This document shows, in pieces, positions 45,694-55,272 of a stretch of DNA of 64,000 bases (position 1 is its first letter; each line of letters opens with the position of its first letter). This DNA is from Microglena sp. YARC (lineage: Eukaryota > Chlorophyta > Chlorophyceae > Chlamydomonadales > Chlamydomonadaceae). The notes beneath the pieces were generated by a model. It did not search any database and was not told where the DNA came from. It saw nothing but the letters and a program-made list of their open reading frames with translations. The stretch covers positions 32,469,895 through 32,533,894 of the forward strand of contig CM039464.1 of assembly GCA_022414725.1 (NCBI GenBank), written 5' to 3'. The position numbers were made by a program, and so were the translations under genes.

Positions 45694-48600
45694 AAACGTT
45701 CGGTACGAGATCACACTTCCCACCGGCCGAATCTTGGACGATCAGCGAAAAAAACGGATCGTTTGAATGGGCTAGCCACCGCCCCCGCAATGGCTTTTGG
45801 CGGTCGCGAGTTCGAGACCCCCTGCCGGAAGACAGCGGGGGTTCTCGCGTCCACTCATATCACAGCATTGTCTTGCTGCCATGCGGCTCAAGAGACTCTT
45901 GTAAGATGCATTGACTTCTTTACTGCCCTGTGTGGTGGATTCCTTAGCCCCCTGTCATGTTAGCTTGCTTGTGGAAGTCTTGATAGTTTGGGTTTCGGAC
46001 ACTCTTGGTTTAGTCTGGGCCCTCCCTTGACTCTGCTTTAGGTGCTGATCCTTCCCGCTGGGAAACCACATCTCGTCCACTCCCTGCTCCACCACCCGCG
46101 TGAGGGCGAGCGGTAATGTCTGCATGCTAAAATGGGATCTAGGATGTGCGTAGTGAGTCAACTGACATACTCGACACATACCCCTGCCAGGGCTCGAACC
46201 TGGAACCTCCGTAGACAGGCACTCTGTCCATTGAGCCACAGGGGCAAACGTTCGGTACGAGCTCACACTTCCCACCGGCCGAATCTTGGACGATCAGCGA
46301 AAAACGGATCGTTTGAATGGGCTAGCCACCGCCCCGTAATGGCTTTGGCGGTCGCGAGTTCGAGACCCTCTGCCGGAAGACAGCGGGGGGGTCTCGCGTC
46401 CACTCATATCACAACATTGTCTTGCTGCCATGCGGCTCAAGAGACTCTTGTAAGATGCATTGTCTTCTTTACTGCCCTGTGTGGTGGATTCCTTAGCCCC
46501 CCTGTCATGTTAGCTTGCTTGTGGAGTCTTGATAGTTTGGGTTTCGGACACTCTTGGTTTAGTCTGGGCCCTCCCTTGACTCTGCTTTAGGTGCTGATCC
46601 TTCCCGCTGGAAACCACATCTCGTCCACTCCTGCTCCACACCCGCGTGAGGCGAGCGGTACATGTCTGCATGCTAAAATGGGATCTAGGATGTGCGTAGT
46701 CAGTCAACTGACATTACTCGACACATACCCCTGCCAGGGCTCGAACCTGGAACCTCCGTAGACAGGCACTCTGTCCATTGAGCCACAGGGGCAAACGTTC
46801 GGTACGAGCTCACACTTCCACCGGCCGAATCTTGGACGATCAGCGAAAAACGGATCGTTTGAATGGGCTAGCCACCGCCCCGTAATGGCTTTGGCGGTCG
46901 CGAGTTCGAGACCCTCTGCCGGAAGACAGCGGGGGGTCTCGCGTCCACTCATATCACAACATTGTCTTGCTGCCATGCGGCTCAAGAGACTCTTGTAAGA
47001 TGCATTGTCTTCTTTACTGCCCTGTGTGGTGGATTCCTTAGCCCCCCTGTCATGTTAGCTTGCTTGTGGAGTCTTGATAGTTAGGGTTTCGGACACTCTT
47101 GGTTTAGTCTGGGCCCTCCCTTGACTCTGCTTTAGGTGCTGATCCTTCCCGCTGGAAACCACATCTCGTCCACTCCCTGCTCCACCACCCGCGTGAGGCG
47201 AGCGGTACATGTCTGCATGCTAAAATGGGATCTAGGATGTGCGTAGTGAGTCAACTGACATACTCGACACATACCCCTGCCAGGGCTCGAACCTGGAACC
47301 TCCGTAGACAGGCACTCTGTCCATTGAGCCACAGGGGCAAACGTTCGGTACGAAGCTCACACTTCCCACCGGCCGAATCTTGGACGATCAGCGAAAAACG
47401 GATCGTTTGAATGGGCTAGCCACCGCCCCGCAATGGCTTTGGCGGTCGCGAGTTCGAGACCCTCTGCCGGAAGACAGCGGGGGGTTCTCGCGTCCACTCA
47501 TATCACAGCATTGTCTTGCTGCCATGCGGCTCAAGAGACTCTTGTAAGATGCATTGTCTTCTTTACTGCCCTGTGTGGTGGATTCCTTAGCCCCCCTGTC
47601 ATGTTAGCTTGCTTGTGGAGTCTTGATAGTTTGGGTTTTCGGACACTCTTGGTTTAGTCTGGGCCCTCCCTAGACTCTGCTTTAGGTCCTGATCCTTCCC
47701 GCTGGAAACCACATCTCGTCCACTCCCTGCTCCACCACCCGCGTGAGGCGAGCGGTACATGTCTGCATGCTAAAAATGGATCTAGGATGTGCGTAAGTCA
47801 GTCAACTGACATACTCGATCACCATACCCCTGCCAGGGCTCGAACCTGGAACCTCCGTAGACAGGCACTCTGTCCATTGAGCCACAGGGGCAAACGTTCG
47901 GTACGAGCTCACACTTCCCACCGGCCGAATCTTGGACGATCAGCGAAAAACGGATCGTTTGAATGGGCTAGCCACCGCCCCGTAATGGCTTTGGCGGTCG
48001 CGAGTTCGAGACCCTCTGCCGGAAGACAGCGGGGGGTCTCGCGTCCACTCATATCACAACATTGTCTTGCTGCCATGCGGCTCAAGAGACTCTTGTAAGA
48101 TGCATTGTCTTCTTTACTGCCCTGTGTGGTGGATTCCTTAGCCCCCCTGTCATGTTAGCTTGCTTGTGGAGTCTTGATAGTTAGGGTTTCGGACACTCTT
48201 GGTTTAGTCTGGGCCCTCCCTTGACTCTGCTTTAGGTGCTGATCCTTCCCGCTGGAAACCACATCTCGTCCACTCCCTGCTCCACCACCCGCGTGAGGCG
48301 AGCGGTACATGTCTGCATGCTAAAATGGGATCTAGGATGTGCGTAGTGAGTCAACTGACATACTCGACACATACCCCTGCCAGGGCTCGAACCTGGAACC
48401 TCCGTAGACAGGCACTCTGTCCATTGAGCCACAGGGGCAAACGTTCGGTACGAGCTCACACTTCCCACCGGCCGAATTCTTGGACGATCAGCGAAAAACG
48501 GATCGTTTGAATGGGCTAGCCACCGCCCGCCAATGGCTTTGGCGTCGCGAGTTCGAGACCCTCTGCCGGAAGACAGCGGGGGGTTCTCGCGTCCACTCAT

Positions 48601-50381
48601 ATCACAGCATTGTCTTGCTGCCATGCGGCTCAAAGAGACTCTTGTAAGATGCATTGTCTTCTTTACTGCCCTGTGTGGTGGATTCCTTAGCCCCCCTGTC
48701 ATGTTAGCTTGCTTGTGGAGTCTTGATAGTTTGGGTTTCGGACACTCTTGGTTTAGTCTGGGCCCTCCCTAGACTCTGCTTTAGGTGCTGATCCTTCCCG
48801 CTGGAAACCACATCTCGTCCACTCCCTGCTCCACCACCCGCGTGAGGCGAGCGGTACATGTCTGCATGCTAAAATGGGATCTAGGATGTGCGTAGTCAGT
48901 CAAACTGACATACTCGACACATACCCCTGCCAGGGCTCGAACCTGGAACCTCCGTAGACAGGCACTCTGTCCATTGAGCCACAGGGGCAAACGTTCGGTA
49001 CGAGCTCACACTTCCCACCGGCCGAATCTTGGACGATCAGCGAAAAACGGATCGTTTGAATGGGCTAGCCACCGCCCCGCAATGGCTTTGGCGGTCGCGA
49101 GTTCGAGACCCTCTGCCGGAAGACAGCGGGGGGGTCTCGCGTCCACTCATATCACAGCATTGTCTTGCTGCCATGCGGCTCAAGAGACTCTTGTAAGATG
49201 CATTGTCTTCTTTACTGCCCTGTGTGGTGGATTCCTTAGCCCCCCTGTCATGTTAGCTTGCTTGTGGAGTCTTGATAGTTTGGGTTTCGGACACTCTTGG
49301 TTTAGTCTGGGCCCTCCTTGACTCTGCTTTAGGTGCTGATCCTTCCCGCTGGAAACCACATCTCGTCCACTCCCTGCTCCACCCACCCGCGGTGAGGCGA
49401 GCGGTACATGTCTGCATGCTAAAATGGGATCTAGGATGTGCGTAGTCAGTCAACTGACATACTCGACACATACCCCTGCCAGGGCTCGAACCTGGAACCT
49501 CCGTAGACAGGCACTCTGTCCATTGAGCCACAGGGGCAAACGTTCGGTACGAGCTCACACTTCCCACCGGCCGAATCTTGGACGATCAGCGAAAAACGGA
49601 TCGTTTGAATGGGCTAGCCACCGCCCCGCAATGGCTTTGGCGGTCGCGAGTTCGAGACCCTCTGCCGAAAGACAGCGGGGGGTTCTCGCGTCCACTCATA
49701 TCACAGCATTGTCTTGCTGCCATGCGGCTCAAGAGACTCTTGTAAGATGCATTGTCTTCTTTACTGCCCTGTGTGGTGGATTCCTTAGCCTCCCTGTCAT
49801 GTTAGCTTGCTTGTGGAGTCTTGATAGTTTGGGTTTCGGACACTCTTGGTTTAGTCTGGGCCCTCCCTTGACTCCCTGGGGTGCCTATGGTATATCTCCT
49901 GGGCACTCTGTTCCATTTCTGCAAGGCGGCTGTGCTGGTTTGACCTGCGCCAATTTCCTTAAGCGGGTGCTATTGCTGCATATGAATGTGCTCTCAGCGG
50001 GGGCCCTAAGTGTCTGTAGCTTTTTTGAATCCGCCCGTCGCTCTTGTGCTTGTCGGGCTTCGAGACATAGTTTGCCTGCCTTGGCATCAGGGTCGTTCAG
50101 GACGCTGCTGCTTGCTTTCATAGAGTTGTATGTCCCTTGTTTGTTTTCAAGGTTAGTCCACGTTGGTGACGTTGTAACGCCATCACCCGTTATATCCCCT
50201 CGGTCTCATACTCATTCTCAAAGAACAGTGCCATACGATATCGTAATCGTACGAGACCGGTAGAGCGCACTTTACCCTACGATACCTCTGAATGTATCGT
50301 GCTATTCCCCCACCCCTCAAAACTGGACAATAGACAGGCTGTGCCGGTGTCCGGTCTTGGCATTGCTTTGCTGGGCAGTAA

Positions 50382-50628
50382 TGTAGTTTTCCGGAGCGGG
50401 TGCAAAGCACAGAGACGAGGGGAAGACGGTAAGGATAAGATCTCTACAGTTAGATAAGCATTCAATCAATGCGCTAGGAGGAAGTACTGAGATGGCGCGG
50501 CACCTTAGGGTACCGGCGTCAGAGTCCGTGCCATAGCTGGCACCGGCATCACAGTACAGTGCAGCAGGGAGGTAGTCCTGTGCACTCTAAGTCACTCTAG
50601 GTGAGCCGGTGAAACCCGGTGAATAACA
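50382..50628 (-). repeat. E4 3' LTR
   Basis: Plus-strand ends TGTAGTTTTCC ... AATAACA. Uninterrupted copy of 247 bp. Confidence 0.92.
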
Positions 50629-52545
50629 TCCCCCCCAATTCCTGGTATTCTTCATTCGGAAGAATTCCAGGAATTAGAGGAGTTCAAAAACTAGAGTGAC
50701 AATTAAAAAACTATTATGGAGGTACAATACATTTGTAACTCATCAGGCTTGTCAAGGAGTTAATGATAAAATAATACCGGCGGTGGCAAGGCAGGCTGGC
50801 TCAGCAAAGGTGATTATCATGTCTGAAGAACTCTCAATCACTGATCTAGGCTGGCAGCTTAAAGGGCTGCCGTGGAGGTACAGACTTAAGCTGAATAGAA
50901 GAGAGCAGCCAGTCATGGGGTAATCAATCTATATCAAGGAAAGGTCTGCAGGATCAGGCTCGGGCCTGTCAGGAGGGTGCTGGGGTGAACTCCTAGGAGC
51001 TGCAACGACTACGACAAAGGGACAGCAGGCTAGATTGCAGGGAAGCTGCTAGGAAACTAAAGGGAAGCTGCAGGTAGGCTGCATGCTAGGGTGAAGAGGG
51101 GCTGCTTATGGGGCTGGAAGGAAACTGCCAGGCTTGGTTAAGGCTTGTGGAGATAACCTTGGTTACGAGAAGGGCATGATGTCTGGACTAGTCCCCCCAT
51201 AATTTGGGTTGTAGCTGGATTGCTTGTAACCTAAATTAAAACGCAGACATCTGGAAGAGACTAGGATTATTCTAAATTCTAAATTTGACTGCCTGTGAAT
51301 GTACATGGGGCAGTACAGGTGGCGTACAATCTAATAAATTCTAGAGTGTTCAGGTCTAATACAACAGATGGGGAGCAATGTTTTAACTATTAGGTGCCTG
51401 GCGTGCTAGGGAAGCAGTCAAAGGCAAGCTGATGGCGGACTGCTGCAGGGTAACTACATGGTGTCAGCAGCTTGGGGCTGCGAGGTAGCTAGGGTCGCTG
51501 CAAGGGCACTAGGGGCGGATAAGAAAATGCAGGGACGGTAGGGACTGCTGGTGCTGTTGTGGGCTGCTGGGTCATTGCAGATCAATGTAATCTTAACTAT
51601 GACAGCTGCAGGGAATGCAAGGGCTGCAGGGAATACAACTGATGATGTCTGTGCTAGGCTCCCCCATAATTTGGGAGTGAAGGCTAAGTACTGAAATGCT
51701 AAATTAGAATCGGGCAAGCATCATGTTGTCAGCATGAAAACATCGAAGGGGTAGAAGCTTGAACAGCACGTGGCTAAGTACATGTGGCAGTACGGGGCAG
51801 ATCAAGAATTAATTCCTAGAGTGTTCATTACTAATTATTTAACAGATGGTGGGGATTATCAAATCGCACTATGTAACTATGCCATGAGGTTGGCTATGCA
51901 CTGGAAGGTACATGGAATCTGCAGGTCGCTAGTGCTGTACAGTACTGCAGTTTTAGTGCAGCAGTACTTCTGTACATCAGCACATGGGTGCACATGTAGA
52001 TCATTACACGAGGGTATCGTGCACAGCAGTTTGCAGTTTAGTGCACAGCAGTTCAGTGCAGCAGTACATTAGGAGCAGCACATGGGCAATACGCTGGTGC
52101 TGTACAGTACTGCAGTTTCGTGCATGCAGATCAGCACACGAGGGTATCTCTCATGGGATCTGCATGCAAAGGATCTGCAATACAGCATTGCAGTTTAGTG
52201 CACAGCAATTCAGTACAGCAGTGTATTCACATGGGCAGTACATTAGTACTGTACAGCACTCATAATCTTGTGCAGTACAGCACATCAGAAGGTTGCTGTG
52301 CATCGGTGCATCAGGATTATGTTGCATTCAGATAGAAATCAGCTCACGAGGGTATCGCTCATGTTTATATCTGCATGCAAGAATAGGTCACATCACATGG
52401 TGCATTGCAGTCTAGTGCAGCAGTACTTCTGTACATCAGAACATGGGCAGTACGTTAGTGCTGTACAGCGCTGCAGCTTATTGCATGTAAGTCAGAACAC
52501 GGGGAGGAGCAGATCCTCTTATGCTAATGTTCCCCCATTTCCCTT
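50629..52545 (-). other. E4 3' non-coding region with internal repeats
   Basis: It contains the block shared with E3 (GGCTTGGTTAAGGC and CTGGACTAGTCCCCCCATAA, about 51,130-51,210) and a second CCCCCATAATTTGGG at 51,660. From 51,940 to 52,510, imperfect repeats of roughly 120-190 bp are built from GTGCAGCAGTACTTCTGTACATCAG-type pieces, CACACGAGGGTATC and CTGTACAGTACTGCAG. No convincing gene. Confidence 0.65.
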
Positions 52546-53640
52546 TCATCTACTGATAAGTTGTCCGATGCCTATAGAAAGGCGTACTGCCTTGATGTGC
52601 CTACGGCTGGTGGGCTGGGAGAACAGGGGGTACGTGGATGTGTGTAGATGAGTTTGGATGAGTGTGTTTGTGATGCAAAGCTCAGCGGTGTTGGCATGAG
52701 GCTGGTGCTTGTCGTATTCAGGTGGAAGAGGTGGGACACGTGTTTGGGTGAGTACGGTGGTGAAAGTGTGATCCCAATCGGTTGAGATTGATGGGGTTAT
52801 CTTGTCACTCTTGTGGATGACGGGAATGCAGGCCGTGGTTGGCATGATGTCTTGCTGGGTGGAGCAGGGTGAGATACCCGTGGTGGATGGTTCTGTCGTG
52901 GAGGTGGATGTGTGGTTTATGTTCAGATCCCCCTCATGCAAGTCATCAGGGTTGGCTTGAGGGCTAGGTGAAGAGGAGGCATGAGTGACAGTCCGTGAGA
53001 TGTTATCATGGGCTACATCAGGTACACTTGTATGAGGGATGACAGGGTTGTCAGACAGTTCCCCCCCATGCAAGTGTTCAATATCAACGACAGTGGATCT
53101 GAAGTTGGAGCTGGATATGGAGCTGTTGTCCTCAATTGTTGCATTTGCAGACATCAGAGAAACGACTACGACAGCGGGCACAGGCGTGCAAGCAAGGGCA
53201 ACAGTCGGGACAGATCGATGATGTTCGGCCATGACAGGGTTGATCTTTCCAAAGTGGAATCTGAGGCCTCGCAGTAATGTTGCCGCAACGGCTGTGTGCG
53301 TGTTAAATATGCGAACAAGGGGAGTGGACAATGAGTTGACTATATACCTAAATGCTACGCCGTTTGCATAGCTACGCATTCTAGCGTCGGGATAATCCTC
53401 TCTGTTAGGGTATCGCTCATCAGAAGCATCATCATCATCATCATAGTCACCGAAGGGGAATGGCGCATCGTCCGGCTGGTAATCAAGCATAGCATCTGCC
53501 ATGACACCGAACATGCCTCTTATAGCAAGTTCATCATAGATAGCTGAGTACCACTCACCAAAATTCTTGCCTGGTTCATAGACATTCCAATGGACAGGCT
53601 GAATCTCTCTCAAGCGCAAACGTTCAGGATAAGGATTCAT
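52546..53640 (-). CDS. gag: E4 gag-like protein
   Basis: An open frame of 364 codons on the minus strand, start ATG at 53,638-53,640. The first 180 residues look like a copia gag N-terminus: WNVYEPGKNFGEWYSAIYDELAIRGM, an acidic run (DYDDDDDASDERYP), then RYIVNSLSTPLVRIFNTHTAV, comparable to the E3 gag opening. The remainder is Ser/Thr/His-rich with no zinc knuckle and no protease. It could supply packaging function or be the 5' remnant of a longer polyprotein. It is the only uninterrupted long frame among the LTR elements here. Confidence 0.6.
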   Translation of the reverse strand: MNPYPERLRLREIQPVHWNVYEPGKNFGEWYSAIYDELAIRGMFGVMADAMLDYQPDDAPFPFGDYDDDDDASDERYPNREDYPDARMRSYANGVAFRYIVNSLSTPLVRIFNTHTAVAATLLRGLRFHFGKINPVMAEHHRSVPTVALACTPVPAVVVVSLMSANATIEDNSSISSSNFRSTVVDIEHLHGGELSDNPVIPHTSVPDVAHDNISRTVTHASSSPSPQANPDDLHEGDLNINHTSTSTTEPSTTGISPCSTQQDIMPTTACIPVIHKSDKITPSISTDWDHTFTTVLTQTRVPPLPPEYDKHQPHANTAELCITNTLIQTHLHTSTYPLFSQPTSRRHIKAVRLSIGIGQLISR

Positions 53641-54078
53641 TGGCCAGGTGGAGAGTCGAGCGAGATGGCCACCTTGGCGATCAGGATGTGCCCCCCATCA
53701 GGAGATTGCCGGATAGGATCCGTCAAGTGTGGCCACGCAGCAGAATGGCGTCGGGATCGATGACAGAGGATAGTATTGGAGCGGCGGAGAGGGGGGGGGT
53801 TGGGGGGGGGTTGCGAGTAACAGGGGAGGAGGATTCGGGAGGTTGGAGGTGAAGGGAGGGGAGGAGTTTGGAAGAAGTGGTGAAAATTTGCGATTTAACT
53901 GGGGCGGGAATAAATGAATCTGGTGGTGGGAGGAGCGAGTTGGAGGTGAAGGCCAACTTGGGAAAGGTCTGGAGGGTTTGATAGGTCAGGCGGTGGTGGA
54001 GAGACGGCTGAGGCTGCGTAAGCAGCGGGAAGTGGGAAGGTGGTGGTGGGGGCGCAGTGGAGGTAGAGATTGTTGTCA

Positions 54079-54122
<44 letters not shown>

Positions 54123-54334
54123 CTGGCAGAAACAGCTTGATGCTCAATGTAGCAGGTAGGATCACCGGGCTCACGGCTGATATACCGCACAAGAGGTATG
54201 TCCCAACGGGGAACTCTTGTCGGGTGGAGCTTTCTTCACTCCTTTCAATTGAAGCACGTCGGGACAACAATCAAAATGCCCTTCAGCTCGGGAGACGCCG
54301 AGCAAGGACAATCTAACGCGAAGGGACCGTAACC
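53641..54334 (-). other. E4 leader with 42-base G run
   Basis: Leader between 5' LTR and gag. It holds an uninterrupted run of about 42 G at 54,081-54,122 (C on the sense strand) and another G-rich stretch near 53,790-53,810. The primer-site candidate ends at 54,334. Open frames here are only poly-Pro or poly-Gly translations of the run. Confidence 0.7.
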
Positions 54335-54469
54335 TGTAGTTTTCCGGAGCGTGTGCAAAGCACAGAGACGAGGGGAAGACGGTAAGGATAAGATCTTTAC
54401 AGTTAGATAAGCATTCGATCAATGCGCTAGGAGGAAGTACTGAGATGGCGCGGCACCTTAGATTACCGG

Positions 54470-54572
54470 TGTAACGGGAGTAATGGGTATATGTACTAGA
54501 GGATTAGTACTCGGACATCATATGACTTCTTTGCCGAATGTCGCTATGGTGTAACGATTCAGATCCGTTACA
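54470..54572. mobile_element. 103-bp solo LTR or mini-element
   Basis: Starts TGTAACGGGAG and ends GATCCGTTACA, giving an 8-bp inverted pair TGTAACGG/CCGTTACA, with TG...CA ends and a 5-bp TSD ACCGG (54,465-54,469; 54,573-54,577). TG...CA with a 5-bp TSD favours a solo LTR of a very small LTR element (TRIM-like) over a TIR transposon. Confidence 0.75.
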
Positions 54573-54651
54573 ACCGGCGTCAGAGTCCGTGCCATAGCTG
54601 GCACCGGCATCACAGTACAGTGCAGCAGGGAGGTAGTCCTGTGCACTCTAA

Positions 54652-55272
54652 CAGCTTGTTTCCAACCAGTTGGAGGTCCGGTTAAGCGGCGGTTAATTTC
54701 GTTATTTTCGGCGCTAACCGGTGTTTGGTTGGAAACACAAAAAGTTGAGGTCCGGTTAAAGACCAACTGCCCCGGTTAGTGCAACGGCGCACCCCCCCCC
54801 GCCGTTGAAGAAAGGTAAGGGGCGGTTAAATTCGGTTGTTGCATTAGATCTGGTGACGTCACGAAATTGGCGCGCGCCTCTTAAAAATCATGCTGCTTTG
54901 GAGTGCCGCATCCTTTCTTTCTTTTTCGTAGGCACAGACGAGGACAAGCTTCGAAGCAGGCTCAAAGGGATTTACCTTCTCGATCTCGCGAACTCTAGCC
55001 AGGACATCCTCCCGCTGCCTCCTCCTCATGTTCTTGAAGCGGGCAGCAGCGGCAAGGAGCGGGATAAACGCTGAAATCAGCGTCTGGATAGCGAGGAAGT
55101 GCTGCGCTGCGCATTTGACACGTTGATCCATTTTGAGATGACCTGGCCAGATGCAAAAGACTGCTTAACTGGTGGAATGTTTCCAACCAGTTAAGGGTCC
55201 GGTTAGAGGTCGAGTCTAAACCCTCCGAAACACAATCCTTAACCGGACCTCCAACTGGTTGGAAACAAGCTG
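54652..55272. mobile_element. 621-bp TIR DNA transposon, PIF/Harbinger-like
   Basis: The terminal inverted repeats are 35 bp and perfect, beginning CAGCTTGTTTCCAACCAG. The TSD is TAA (54,649-54,651; 55,273-55,275). Inside each TIR there is a second, weaker copy of the GTTTCCAACCAGTT and GGTCCGGTTA motifs (about 54,728 and 55,180). A 3-bp TWA target suggests PIF/Harbinger, but the TIR start is not diagnostic. A 90-codon minus-strand frame (54,859-55,131) with a basic stretch KNMRRRQRED may be a transposase remnant. Confidence 0.78.

Larger units (their letters stand above)
32976..49323 (+). repeat. S-rich, transposon-free block of the satellite
   Basis: It holds 20 S monomers and 5 L monomers without any transposon. 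In S the sequence jumps from GGGCCCTCCCTTGACT directly to CTGCTTTAGG, deleting about 520 bp of the LINE-like tail. L monomers at 36,225, 39,483, 43,846 and 49,324 head blocks of 3,258, 4,363 and 5,478 bp. Shared variants (TGTTGGGCTTGG at 36,225 and 39,483; CCTTAAGCGGGTGC at 43,846 and 49,324) show that blocks were duplicated as units. Many single-base indels, mostly in homopolymers, occur between about 38.4 and 48.6 kb. Confidence 0.93.

Noticed and set aside
33000..50000. Regularly spaced repeats resembling a CRISPR array or bacterial operon repeats
   Set aside because: Repeat units are 0.5-1.1 kb with no unique spacers and no cas-like genes; the context is eukaryotic.
53723..54190. Minus-strand poly-proline protein
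   Set aside because: It is a translation of the 42-base G run and neighbouring G-rich DNA in the E4 leader.
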